Assembly (NCBI GenBank): GCA_025698865.1
Contig: JAILWQ010000001.1
Span: 248,001 to 312,000 of the forward strand
Source of the DNA: Erythrobacter sp.
Lineage (GTDB): Bacteria; Pseudomonadota; Alphaproteobacteria; Sphingomonadales; Sphingomonadaceae
DNA: 64,000 nucleotides
Direction of reading: 5' to 3'
Under the pieces are notes generated by a model. That model was not told where the DNA came from, searched no databases, and saw only the letters and a list, made by a program, of their open reading frames with translations. The translations under genes were made by a program, and so were the position numbers. Positions 1-8,707 of this stretch are shown here, piece by piece; within the stretch, counting starts at the first letter, position 1; every line of letters begins with the position of its first letter.

Positions 1-1
1 G

Positions 2-1927
2 CACATGTCGCTGGTCCCCAATCCCAGCCATCTGGAAGCGGTCAATCCGGTCGTCCTCGGCAAGGCGCGCGCGCAGCAGGCCATCCGCGACGATCTGAAG
101 AAGCACGAACAGGTGCTGCCCGTGCTGATCCACGGCGATGCCGCCTTTGCCGGCCAGGGCATTGTGTGGGAGTGCTTCGGCCTGTCGGGCATTCGCGGCT
201 ACAACACCGGCGGCTGCCTCCACTTCGTCATCAACAACCAGATCGGCTTCACCACCAGCCCGAAATTCGCGCGCAGCTCGCCCTATCCGAGCGATGTCGC
301 GAAGGGCGTCCAGGCGCCGATTCTCCACGTCAACGGCGACGATCCCGAAGCGGTGACCTTCGCCTGCAAGCTGGCGATCGAATACCGCCACACTTTCGGC
401 CGCGACATCGTGATCGACATGTGGTGCTATCGCCGCTTCGGCCACAACGAGGGCGACGAGCCGAGCTTCACCCAGCCGCTGATGTACAAGGAAATCGGCC
501 AGCATCCGCGCATCAGCGAGCTGTACTCGGCGCGTCTGCGCGAAGAAGGCGTGATCGACGAGGCCTACTCCGACCAGCTGATCGACGAATTCACCGCCCG
601 GCTCGAAGAGGATTTCGAGGCCGCCAAGAGCTACAAGCCCAACGAGGCCGACTGGTTCGGCGGACGCTGGGCGGGCCTGTCCAAGCCGGCCGATCCCGAA
701 ACGGCGCGCCGCAATGTCGACACCGCGCTTGGCAAGAAGCTGTTCGACAGTCTCGGCCGCACACTCACCACCGTTCCGGACGATCTCCAGATCCACAAGA
801 CGCTGGGCCGCGTACTCGATGCCAAGCGCGCCATGTTCGAGTCCGGCGAAGGATTCGATTGGGCGACCGGCGAGGCGCTGGCTTTCGGCAGCCTGGTGAC
901 CGAGGGCTATGGCGTGCGCCTTTCGGGTCAGGATTCCGGCCGCGGCACTTTCAGCCAGCGCCACGCGATCTGGACCGACCAGAACGACGAGCACAAATAC
1001 ATCCCGATCGCGACGCTGCCCCACGGCAAGTTCGAGGTCTATGACAGCATCCTGTCGGAATATGGCGTGCTCGGTTTCGAATACGGCTTCGCCATGGCCG
1101 ATCCTAAGACGCTGGTGATGTGGGAAGCGCAGTTCGGCGATTTCGCCAACGGCGCCCAGATCATGATCGACCAGTTCATCGCCGCCGGCGAAGTCAAGTG
1201 GCTGCGCGCCAACGGGCTCGTCCTGCTGCTGCCCCATGGGTACGAAGGTCAGGGTCCGGAGCACAGCTCCGCCCGGATCGAGCGCTTCCTGCAGCTCTGC
1301 GCGAACGACAATATCCAGGTCTGCAACATTACCACGCCGGCGAACTATTTCCACGTTCTGCGCCGCCAGATGCTGCGCCCGTTCCGCAAGCCGCTCGTCA
1401 TCATGACGCCCAAGAGCCTGCTTCGCCACCCGCTGGCGAAGTCGGACGCGAGCGAATTCGTGGGCGACACCCATTTCATGCGGATCAAGTCCGACATGAA
1501 GGACATCGCGGACGAGAAGGTGAAGCGCCTCGTCCTGTGCAGCGGCAAGGTCGCCTACGACCTCATGGAACGCCGCGACAAGGAAGGTCTGGAAGATGTC
1601 TCGATCGTGCGGATCGAGCAGCTCTACCCCTTCCCCGGCGAACCGCTGGCGGCGCGCATCGCGCGGATGCCCAACCTCGAACAGATCGTCTGGTGCCAGG
1701 AAGAGCCGAAGAACAACGGCGCGTGGTTCTTCGTCGATCGTTTGATCGAGGAAGCGGCAACCGCGGCGGGCAAGGACGGTATGCGTCCGTGCTATGCCGG
1801 CCGCGAGGTCGCGGCCTCCCCCGCCACCGGCTATGCCAGCCGCCACAAGGTGCAGCAGGACGCACTGGTAACGATCGCGCTGGGCCTTGCCGACGGCGGT
1901 GCCGCCGCGCGCGGCGATTGCAACTGA
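2..1927 (+). CDS. sucA: 2-oxoglutarate dehydrogenase E1 component, 5'-truncated by window edge
   Basis: Thiamine-diphosphate-dependent E1 of the 2-oxoglutarate dehydrogenase complex: it decarboxylates 2-oxoglutarate and succinylates the lipoyl group of E2 in the cytosolic TCA cycle. The window opens inside the gene. 641 codons remain of a protein usually about 930-950 residues long, so roughly the N-terminal third is missing. Family blocks visible include NPSHLEAVNPVV at the start, HGDAAFAGQG, GHNEGDEPSFTQP and HGYEGQGPEHSSARIERF. The ATG at position 5 is internal (the codon before it is His in the same frame), so it is not the start. It is followed after 30 bases by sucB, as expected for one operon. 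Confidence 0.97.
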   Translation, partial: HMSLVPNPSHLEAVNPVVLGKARAQQAIRDDLKKHEQVLPVLIHGDAAFAGQGIVWECFGLSGIRGYNTGGCLHFVINNQIGFTTSPKFARSSPYPSDVAKGVQAPILHVNGDDPEAVTFACKLAIEYRHTFGRDIVIDMWCYRRFGHNEGDEPSFTQPLMYKEIGQHPRISELYSARLREEGVIDEAYSDQLIDEFTARLEEDFEAAKSYKPNEADWFGGRWAGLSKPADPETARRNVDTALGKKLFDSLGRTLTTVPDDLQIHKTLGRVLDAKRAMFESGEGFDWATGEALAFGSLVTEGYGVRLSGQDSGRGTFSQRHAIWTDQNDEHKYIPIATLPHGKFEVYDSILSEYGVLGFEYGFAMADPKTLVMWEAQFGDFANGAQIMIDQFIAAGEVKWLRANGLVLLLPHGYEGQGPEHSSARIERFLQLCANDNIQVCNITTPANYFHVLRRQMLRPFRKPLVIMTPKSLLRHPLAKSDASEFVGDTHFMRIKSDMKDIADEKVKRLVLCSGKVAYDLMERRDKEGLEDVSIVRIEQLYPFPGEPLAARIARMPNLEQIVWCQEEPKNNGAWFFVDRLIEEAATAAGKDGMRPCYAGREVAASPATGYASRHKVQQDALVTIALGLADGGAAARGDCN

Positions 1928-1957
1928 GATTAGAGCTCGACAGAGGAACGACACGAA

Positions 1958-3232
1958 ATGGCCACCAATATCGAGGTCCCCACACTCGGTGAATCCGTCA
2001 CCGAAGCGACGGTCGGCGAATGGCTCAAGCAGCCCGGCGACAGCGTCGCGGTGGACGAGCCGATCGTCAGCCTGGAAACCGACAAGGTCGCGGTCGAAGT
2101 TCCTTCGCCTGTCGCCGGCGTGCTCGGCGAGCACCAGGTGAGCGTGGGCGACACGGTCGAGGTCGGATCGGTCATCGCGACGGTCGAGGAAGGATCGGGC
2201 GGCGGCGCGGCCAAGCCCAAGGAAGCGGCCAAGGGCGCTGCCAAGGACGGAGGGAGCCAGCCGGCCGAAAAGTCCGCCGATCTGGAGAAGGCGGCGCCCG
2301 AACAGGCGAAGCAGGTTTCGGACAGCGACAATTCGCAGACCCTGTCGCCGGCCGTGCGCCGCGCGGTGCTGGAACACGGGCTGGATCCCTCGACCATCGA
2401 CGGCACCGGCAAGGACGGGCGCCTGACCAAGGAAGACGTGCTGCGTGCCGCGCAGGCGAAGAAGGATGGCGGCGGCGCAGAGAACTCCGCGCCCGCCCCC
2501 GCCCCGTCTGCCTCGCCGGCAGGCTCGGGCGAGCGCAAGGTCGAGCGGGTCAAGATGACCCGGATGCGCCAGACCATCGCCAAGCGGTTGAAGGGCGCGC
2601 AGGACAATGCCGCGCTGCTCACCACCTTCAACGATTGCGACATGAGCGCGGTCATGGAAGCGCGCGAGAAGTACAAGGACCTCTTCGCCAAGAAGCACGA
2701 CATCAAGCTCGGCTTCATGGGCTTCTTCGCCAAGGCGGCCTGCCTTGCGCTGAAGGACGTGCCCGCGGCGAACGCCTATATCGAGGGTGACGAGATCGTC
2801 TATCACGACTTCGTGGACATCTCGGTCGCCGTCAGCGCGCCGAACGGTCTCGTCGTGCCGGTGATCCGCGATGCCGACCAGAAGGGCTTTGCACGGATCG
2901 AGAAGGATATCGCCGATTTCGGTGCCCGCGCCCGCGAAGGTACGTTGACCATGGACGACATGAAGGGCGGCACCTTCACCATCTCCAATGGCGGCGTCTT
3001 CGGATCGCTGATGTCGACCCCGATCATCAATCCGCCGCAGAGTGCGGTGCTCGGCCTTCACCGGATCGAGGATCGCCCGGTCGTGGTAAACGGCGAGATC
3101 GTGATCCGGCCGATGATGTATCTGGCGCTCAGCTACGACCATCGCCTGATCGACGGGCGCGAGGCGGTGACGGCGCTCAAGATCATCAAGGAAGCGATCG
3201 AGGATCCCACCCGGATGCTGATCGACCTGTGA
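1958..3232 (+). CDS. sucB: Dihydrolipoyllysine-residue succinyltransferase, E2 of 2-oxoglutarate dehydrogenase
   Basis: E2 core of the 2-oxoglutarate dehydrogenase complex, which transfers the succinyl group from lipoamide to CoA. The 424 residues read as: lipoyl domain (about 1-77) with the lipoyl lysine K43 in ETDKVAVEV; an Ala/Lys/Pro-rich linker; a peripheral subunit-binding domain (about 120-160, starting LSPAVRRAV); a second Ala-Pro-Ser linker; and a C-terminal acyltransferase domain with the catalytic motif SYDHRLIDG (H395, D399). A GAGGAAC ribosome-binding site lies 5' of the ATG. The stop overlaps the GTG start of the next small gene (GTGA). The length and three-part architecture are normal for the family. 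Confidence 0.97.
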   Translation: MATNIEVPTLGESVTEATVGEWLKQPGDSVAVDEPIVSLETDKVAVEVPSPVAGVLGEHQVSVGDTVEVGSVIATVEEGSGGGAAKPKEAAKGAAKDGGSQPAEKSADLEKAAPEQAKQVSDSDNSQTLSPAVRRAVLEHGLDPSTIDGTGKDGRLTKEDVLRAAQAKKDGGGAENSAPAPAPSASPAGSGERKVERVKMTRMRQTIAKRLKGAQDNAALLTTFNDCDMSAVMEAREKYKDLFAKKHDIKLGFMGFFAKAACLALKDVPAANAYIEGDEIVYHDFVDISVAVSAPNGLVVPVIRDADQKGFARIEKDIADFGARAREGTLTMDDMKGGTFTISNGGVFGSLMSTPIINPPQSAVLGLHRIEDRPVVVNGEIVIRPMMYLALSYDHRLIDGREAVTALKIIKEAIEDPTRMLIDL

Positions 3233-3576
3233 GACGGCCCCTGCCCTATCTGCGCGAAGCCGGCATCGCGATCGTCGCGGCGATCGGCCTGACCGCCTGC
3301 GGCCCCGGCAGCGTCGGCGGCGCCGAGGAAGGCAGCGGCGGGATGACCGCGCAGTTGCGCGTCGCCTGCACCAGCCAGATCGAGAATATCGGCGTCCCCG
3401 CGGCCGCGGTCGATCAGGTCTGCGAGTGCGCCAGCCGCCGGGCGCAGGACCAGCTCAGCGTCACCGACATCATCGCCGGGGAAACCTCGGCGCTGCAGGA
3501 AATCGTGACTCAATGCGTCGACGAATCCCTCGGGTTCGGCGGCGCCCAAGCGAACACCAACGGAACTGAAAGCTGA
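3229..3576 (+). CDS. Small putative lipoprotein inside the OGDH operon
   Basis: 115-residue protein of unknown function with a short lipoprotein signal peptide: basic start ([10 protein letters not shown]), hydrophobic stretch and lipobox LTAC with the modifiable cysteine at residue 24. The mature part has four further cysteines (CTSQ, VCECA, QCVDE), a small-domain pattern that could form disulfides in the periplasm. It starts with GTG overlapping the sucB stop and ends directly against the lpd ATG, so it is translationally coupled between E2 and E3. Why a periplasmic lipoprotein sits inside this operon is not known. The lipoprotein call is firm; the function is unknown. Confidence 0.85.
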   Translation: MRRPLPYLREAGIAIVAAIGLTACGPGSVGGAEEGSGGMTAQLRVACTSQIENIGVPAAAVDQVCECASRRAQDQLSVTDIIAGETSALQEIVTQCVDESLGFGGAQANTNGTES

Positions 3577-4994
3577 TGAGCGATACCCAATACGACTACG
3601 ACGTCCTGGTCATCGGAGCCGGCCCCGGCGGATACGTCGCCGCGATCCGCGCCGCCCAGCTCGGCCTGAAGACGGCCTGCGCGGAGAGCCGCGAGACGCT
3701 CGGTGGCACCTGCCTCAATGTCGGCTGCATTCCGTCGAAGGCGATGCTCCACGCGTCGGAATATTTCGACGCGGCGGCGAACGGTACGATGGCGGAAATG
3801 GGTATCGAGGTGAGCCCCAAGCTCGATCTCGACAAGATGCACGCCCAGCGCCGCGACGCGGTAAAAGGCCTGACCGGTGGCATCGAATTCCTGTTTAAGA
3901 AGAACAAGGTGGACTGGAAGAAGGGCCGCGCCACCTTCCAGGACGCGCATACCGTCAAGGTGGGCGACGAGACCGTCACGGCGAAGAACGTGGTCATCGC
4001 CACCGGTTCCTCGGTCACTCCGCTTCCCAATGTCGAGGTCGATAACGAGAAGCAGATCGTCGTCGATTCCACCGGCGCGCTCGAACTGGCCAAGGTGCCC
4101 GATCACATGGTGGTGATCGGCGGCGGCGTGATCGGGCTCGAGCTCGGCAGCGTCTGGCGCCGGCTCGGCGCCAAGGTCACCTGCGTCGAATTCCTCGACG
4201 AGATCCTGCCCGGCATGGACGGCGACGTCCGCAAGGAAGCGCGCAAGATCTTCAAGAAGCAGGGCATCGAGTTCAAGCTGTCGACCAAGGTCACCGGCGT
4301 TTCGGTCGAAGGCGACAAGGCGACGCTGACCATGGAACCGGCCGCCGGCGGCGATGCCGAGACGATCGAGGCGGATTGCGTGCTCGTGTCGATCGGGCGC
4401 AAGCCCAACACCGACGGCCTCGGGCTCGACGCGATCGGGATCGAGCTCAACAAGCGCGGCCAGATCGAGACGGACCACGACTTCCGCACCGCGGTCGACG
4501 GCGTCTGGGCGATCGGCGACGTGATCCCCGGCCCCATGCTCGCTCACAAGGCCGAGGACGAGGGCATCGCCGTGGCCGAGAACATCGCGGGCCAGACCGG
4601 CATCGTGAACCACGCGATCATCCCCAGCGTCGTTTACACCTGGCCGGAAATCGCGGGCGTCGGCCTCACCACCGAGGAAGCGATCGAGAAGGCCGGCGGT
4701 GACAAGGCCAAGGTCAAGGTCGGCAAGTTCCCGATGATGGCCAACAGCCGCGCCAAGACCAATCACGAGCCCGACGGCTTCGTGAAGGTCGTCGCCGATG
4801 CGGACAGCGACCGTGTGCTGGGCGTGTGGGCAATCGCAGTACCGGCCGGCACCATGATCGCGCAGGCCGCGCAGGCGATGGAATTCGGCGCGACGAGCGA
4901 GGACATCGCCTACACCTGCCATGCCCACCCGACGCATTCCGAAGCAATGAAGGAAGCGGCGATGGCGGTTCAGGGCAAGCCGATCCACATCTGA
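3576..4994 (+). CDS. lpd: Dihydrolipoyl dehydrogenase, E3
   Basis: FAD-dependent E3 that reoxidises dihydrolipoamide with NAD+ for 2-oxoacid dehydrogenase complexes. The 472 residues contain an N-terminal FAD-binding GAGPGGY motif, the redox-active disulfide in GGTCLNVGCIPSK (C46 and C51), a second Rossmann motif (VIGGGVIGLELGSVW) for NAD, the IGDVIPGPMLAHKA segment contacting FAD, and the C-terminal dimer-interface histidine motif HAHPTHSE. Length is normal. Last gene of the sucA-sucB-lipoprotein-lpd run; the ATG follows an AACTGAAAGCTG context and abuts the upstream stop. Confidence 0.97.
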   Translation: MSDTQYDYDVLVIGAGPGGYVAAIRAAQLGLKTACAESRETLGGTCLNVGCIPSKAMLHASEYFDAAANGTMAEMGIEVSPKLDLDKMHAQRRDAVKGLTGGIEFLFKKNKVDWKKGRATFQDAHTVKVGDETVTAKNVVIATGSSVTPLPNVEVDNEKQIVVDSTGALELAKVPDHMVVIGGGVIGLELGSVWRRLGAKVTCVEFLDEILPGMDGDVRKEARKIFKKQGIEFKLSTKVTGVSVEGDKATLTMEPAAGGDAETIEADCVLVSIGRKPNTDGLGLDAIGIELNKRGQIETDHDFRTAVDGVWAIGDVIPGPMLAHKAEDEGIAVAENIAGQTGIVNHAIIPSVVYTWPEIAGVGLTTEEAIEKAGGDKAKVKVGKFPMMANSRAKTNHEPDGFVKVVADADSDRVLGVWAIAVPAGTMIAQAAQAMEFGATSEDIAYTCHAHPTHSEAMKEAAMAVQGKPIHI

Positions 4995-5047
4995 TCGCAA
5001 CAATCCAACGCTTCCGGCCCGGGAGCCATGTGAGGGGGAAGCCGCCC

Positions 5048-6385
5048 ATGCTGCAACGATTGCTGATCGCCGCGGCGCTGCTGGTCGGCTTCCCTGCCCT
5101 TGCCCAGCCACCCGTACCAGAGCGGATGGACGAGGTCGTTTCCGCCGCAGCCGCGGACGGAACCTTCACCGGCGCGGTTCTTGTCACGAAGGGCGACGCG
5201 GTCCTGCTCGACAAGGGCTATGGCGAGGCCGATGTCGCCTGGGGCATCCCGAACAGTCCGGACACGAGGTTCCGCATCGGATCGCTGACCAAGCAGTTCA
5301 CCGCGGTCGGCATTCTCCTGTTGCAGGAACGCGGGCAGATTGATCTCGACCGGCCGCTGCGCGAATACTGGACGCGAACCCCGGCGAGTTATGGCAACAT
5401 GACCGCCCGCCACCTGCTACGCCATCGATCGGGGATTGCGAACTACACTGCGGACGCCGCCATGCGGGGGCGGGTGGGCCGGCCCGCCACCACCGAAGAG
5501 ATCATCACCTGGTTCATCGCCAGACCGCTCGAATTCGAGCCGGGCACGAAAATGGCCTATTCGAATTCGAACTACGCGATCCTTACCCGGCTGATCGAAC
5601 AGATCAGCGGACTGTCCTATGCCGAGTTCATGCAGGCGAACCTGTTCGGTCCGGTCGGGCTGGAGAATACCGGGGTCGACGGAGGTGGGCAGGTCATCGC
5701 CCGGCAGGCCCGCGGCTATGCCGCCGGTTCGCCGCGAACCTACGCCAATCTGATCGACCCCAGCGTGGCGAGTGGCGCCGGGGCGATCTATTCGACCACC
5801 GGTGACCTCCTCCGTTGGGAGCGCGCCTTGTTCGGCGGAGAGGTCCTTGGCGAAGCGTCGATGACGCAGTTTCTCGATGCCGATGCGGAGCAGCCCTACG
5901 CCCTCGGCGTGGTGGTCGAGGACAGCGAGGATGGCCGCACCATCTGGCACAACGGCGCGATCGACGGATTCAACAGCTGGATGGGTCACGATCCGCAGGC
6001 CGACATCACCGTCGCCGTGCTTGCCAATATGGACGGGCGGGCAGGCGACCGGCTCGGACCGCAATTGATGGCCCTGGCCAGGGGAAAGCCTCTCGACGCC
6101 CCCGGCGAACGGGCGGAAATCCAGCTCGATCCAGTGCAACTCGCCGAGTACGAGGGGTCATACGCCCTCGCTCCGACCTTCAAGATCCGCATGTTCCTCG
6201 AGGGCGGCAGGCTGATGACGCAGGCGACGGGCCAGCAGGCCTTCCCCGTCTTCGCCGAAAGCCGCGATCGCTTCTTCCTGAAGGTGGTCGACGCACAACT
6301 TCGCTTCAACCGGAACGGTGATGGCAGGATCGTCTCGCTCACCCTGCTGCAGGGCGGGCGCGAGACCACCGGCCTTCGGGAATAG
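5048..6385 (+). CDS. Secreted serine hydrolase, beta-lactamase/PBP family
   Basis: Beta-lactamase-fold serine hydrolase (class C/Pfam Beta-lactamase type) exported by a signal peptide (MLQRLLIAAALLVGFPALA, cleavage before QPP). Catalytic motifs are S79-L-T-K82 in GSLTKQF and Y171-S-N173 in AYSNSNYA. The C-terminal third (about 350-445) resembles the extra domain often found in such peptidase/esterase-like proteins. The ATG at 5048 was chosen over upstream in-frame starts because it begins the signal peptide and is preceded by GAGGGGG. 445 residues. True substrate unknown: D-Ala-D-Ala peptidase, esterase or peptide hydrolase are all possible, and there is no reason to call it a resistance enzyme. 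Confidence 0.88.
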   Translation: MLQRLLIAAALLVGFPALAQPPVPERMDEVVSAAAADGTFTGAVLVTKGDAVLLDKGYGEADVAWGIPNSPDTRFRIGSLTKQFTAVGILLLQERGQIDLDRPLREYWTRTPASYGNMTARHLLRHRSGIANYTADAAMRGRVGRPATTEEIITWFIARPLEFEPGTKMAYSNSNYAILTRLIEQISGLSYAEFMQANLFGPVGLENTGVDGGGQVIARQARGYAAGSPRTYANLIDPSVASGAGAIYSTTGDLLRWERALFGGEVLGEASMTQFLDADAEQPYALGVVVEDSEDGRTIWHNGAIDGFNSWMGHDPQADITVAVLANMDGRAGDRLGPQLMALARGKPLDAPGERAEIQLDPVQLAEYEGSYALAPTFKIRMFLEGGRLMTQATGQQAFPVFAESRDRFFLKVVDAQLRFNRNGDGRIVSLTLLQGGRETTGLRE

Positions 6386-6535
6386 GGCCTCGCGACCGGG
6401 GGAGCGCAAAATGGGCTAACCCTAACGGATCGACAAACCAGACGCGGTTGCTATCGGCCCCGCGATGATGTTCAGCGCCTCTTTGGCAATCAGGGGCAGC
6501 CTGTCAGACAGGACGCACGAAGCGAGGCGATGAAG

Positions 6536-7234
6536 ATGCAGGCGACCATGCGGCGCTTTGCGCGATGGCATATCTGGCTGGGCTGGCTCGTCGGCCTGCC
6601 GATTTTGATGTGGACCGTGACGGGGCTGGTCATGGTCCTCACGCCCATCGAAGAGGTGCGCGGCAACCACCTGCGGATCGAAGCGCCGCCCGTGCCGCTG
6701 CCCGCCGGCGCGGAAATCGCGGTAGCTCTGCCGCCCGATGCCGACCGGCCGGTCCAGTCGGTTTCGACCCGCATGGAGGGCGGCGGGATCGTGACACGGA
6801 TCGCCTATGCCGACGGGACGTCGGATCGTTTCCGCGCCGACGGGACGCGCATGGCCCCGTTCTCCGAGATCGAGGCGCGTCTGCTGGTGGCGGAGGAAAT
6901 TCGCGGTGGCGATCGGGTCCTGTCGGCGACGAAATTCGCCGCCGAGGACGTGCCCCTTGATTTCCGTCGCCCGATGCCGGTGTGGCAGGTCGCGCTGGAG
7001 GACGGCACCCACGTCTATGTCGGCAGCGAGACCGGGCAGATCGAGGCGGTGCGCACGCGCTGGTGGCGCGTCTTCGACTTCATGTGGGGGCTGCACATCA
7101 TGGATTTGCAGACGCGCGAGGACACCAGCCATCCGGTGCTGATCCTGTTCGCCATGCTCGCAGTGTGCGGATCGCTGTTCGGCTGCATCCTGATGTTCCG
7201 CCGCCGCCGGGCAAAACGCGGGGCGGCGGCATGA
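6536..7234 (+). CDS. PepSY-type membrane protein
   Basis: About 232 residues with a helix near residues 14-36 (WLGWLVGLPILMWTVTGL), a periplasmic middle with a PepSY-like stretch (WQVALEDGTHVYVGSETGQI), and a second helix near the C-terminus (VLILFAMLAVCGSLFGCILMF) followed by an RRRR tail. This N-helix/PepSY/C-helix layout is typical of PepSY-associated transmembrane proteins, some linked to metal or redox functions; the exact role is not evident. Two ATGs six bases apart (6530, 6536) are possible; 6536 gives the better 8-base spacing from GAGG. The stop overlaps the next gene's start (ATGA). Confidence 0.78.
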   Translation: MQATMRRFARWHIWLGWLVGLPILMWTVTGLVMVLTPIEEVRGNHLRIEAPPVPLPAGAEIAVALPPDADRPVQSVSTRMEGGGIVTRIAYADGTSDRFRADGTRMAPFSEIEARLLVAEEIRGGDRVLSATKFAAEDVPLDFRRPMPVWQVALEDGTHVYVGSETGQIEAVRTRWWRVFDFMWGLHIMDLQTREDTSHPVLILFAMLAVCGSLFGCILMFRRRRAKRGAAA

Positions 7235-7860
7235 ACGAGACGGTGTTCACGCCGCTGCTCGACTGGCTCGACCTTGCGGGCGTGGCGGTGTTCGCCCTCA
7301 CCGGCGCGCTGATCGCGGCGCGCGAGAAACAGACCTTCGTCACCATGGCCTTTTTCGCGCTGGTGACCGGGGTTGGCGGCGGTTCGGTGCGCGACGTGCT
7401 GATCGGCGCGCCGGTCTTCTGGATCGCCGACCCATGGGTCTCCGTGGTGTGCCTCGCCATCGCGCTCGTCACCTGGTTCACGCCGATGCGCTGGTGGGAG
7501 GGGCGGTTGCTCGATCTCGCCGACGGGCTCGGCCTCACCGCCTATGCCGTGCTCGGCGCAGCCAAGGCGCTCACCTACGGCGTGCCGCCCGTCCCCGCCG
7601 TGGTGATGGGCATCGTGACTGGCTGCGTGGGCGGCATCATCCGCGACATGATTGCCGGGCGCCCCTCGATCATCATGCGGCCCGAACTCTACGTCACCGC
7701 CGCCGCCCTGTCCGCGGGGCTGTGCGTGATCGGCGATACCGCGGGCCTGCCGCGGGTTCCGGTCTGGATCTGCGCGGCAGGTGCCGGCTTCGTCCTGCGC
7801 GCGGCGGCGATCTGGTGGAAGCTCGCGCTACCGGCCTATCGCGAAAGAAGCGGGAATTGA
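7231..7860 (+). CDS. TRIC/UPF0126 family membrane channel-like protein
   Basis: 209-residue integral membrane protein with about seven hydrophobic segments. It has the duplicated family signature: GVGGGSVRDVLIG in the first half and GCVGGIIRDMIAG in the second, each a glycine-rich kinked helix followed by R-D. The bacterial family (UPF0126, YicG-like) is structurally related to trimeric intracellular cation channels and has also been linked to glycine uptake; the substrate here cannot be read from sequence. The ATG at 7231 overlaps the stop of the PepSY-type gene, so the two are probably co-translated. Confidence 0.88.
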   Translation: MNETVFTPLLDWLDLAGVAVFALTGALIAAREKQTFVTMAFFALVTGVGGGSVRDVLIGAPVFWIADPWVSVVCLAIALVTWFTPMRWWEGRLLDLADGLGLTAYAVLGAAKALTYGVPPVPAVVMGIVTGCVGGIIRDMIAGRPSIIMRPELYVTAAALSAGLCVIGDTAGLPRVPVWICAAGAGFVLRAAAIWWKLALPAYRERSGN

Positions 7861-7873
7861 GCGGGCCCCGCGC

Positions 7874-8611
7874 TTAACGGTCCGCGCCGCGATAGCCGGT
7901 GCCGATCTCCTCCGCTTCGAGATCGCCGTCTATCGGCCCGCCCGGATAGGCGGGTAGCCCGGATGTCCTTGGCGCAGATTCGCGCGCGTCGAGATCGGCC
8001 CATGCGGAAAGATAGCGCTCGTCATCATATTGGACGCCCGGCGCGGCTCTCTCCATGAGGTTGGCGGACGCTGCGCCATAGTCGATGTCCTCGATCCGCC
8101 CGTCGCTGCCGATGCGGCAGGAGAAGCCTGCGCCATCGTAGAGCGAACCGGTGACCTGCCAGCCCAGCGCGGTGCGGTCGACGCTGTCGACATCCGCCAC
8201 GCGAACCTCGCGCTCGATCTCGCTGACGCAGATCGAGACCGCGCGGTCCAGCCCGCGTGCATCGTCCCTGACGTAGCGGTCGTCCTCGCGCGGATCGGGA
8301 TAGCGATAATCGCGGTCATTCCGCCTGCTCGCGGCACTGACGATCGCCGCGATCCCGCCGAGGATCGTGACCCCGGCAATCACGTCCCCTGCGTCGATAC
8401 CGCCGCGACGATGCCCGTAGCGCCGGTATCCGTAACGGCGATAACCTTGGTAGATCTCGTCGCCTTTCTGCCAGCTCGCCGCATCGAGGCGAGCGTCGCC
8501 GATTGGACATGGCGACAGCAAGGGCATTTCCGCCGCAGCGGCGGGCGTCACCATCAGGGCCGAAGCCACGAGCAGCGCCGGCACGCGTCCTGCCTTGAGC
8601 ATGTTCAGCAT
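7874..8611 (-). CDS. Secreted hypothetical protein with Arg/Tyr/Gly-rich repeats
   Basis: 245-residue exported protein of unknown function. A signal peptide (LLVASALMVTPAAAA) is followed by a tandem Y-R-R-Y-G-type stretch at about residues 55-70, a glycine/alanine-rich hydrophobic segment (VIAGVTILGGIAAIVSAA) resembling a glycine-zipper membrane helix, an acidic Arg/Asp/Tyr-rich stretch, and a C-terminal globular part with two cysteines (CVSE, SCRIG). The ATG at 8611 was chosen because AAGGGA lies just upstream and it begins the signal peptide; the longer reading frame adds 14 residues without that signal. No enzymatic motif was recognised. Confidence 0.78.
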   Translation of the reverse strand: MLNMLKAGRVPALLVASALMVTPAAAAEMPLLSPCPIGDARLDAASWQKGDEIYQGYRRYGYRRYGHRRGGIDAGDVIAGVTILGGIAAIVSAASRRNDRDYRYPDPREDDRYVRDDARGLDRAVSICVSEIEREVRVADVDSVDRTALGWQVTGSLYDGAGFSCRIGSDGRIEDIDYGAASANLMERAAPGVQYDDERYLSAWADLDARESAPRTSGLPAYPGGPIDGDLEAEEIGTGYRGADR

Positions 8612-8707
8612 TTCGGTTCCCTTGTACGATGCGCGGTTTCCAGTTGGAGACATAAACCGCCTGGCATGGATCGTGTCTGAACCGCCCGGCTCGCTCTTTC
8701 TCGCGGA

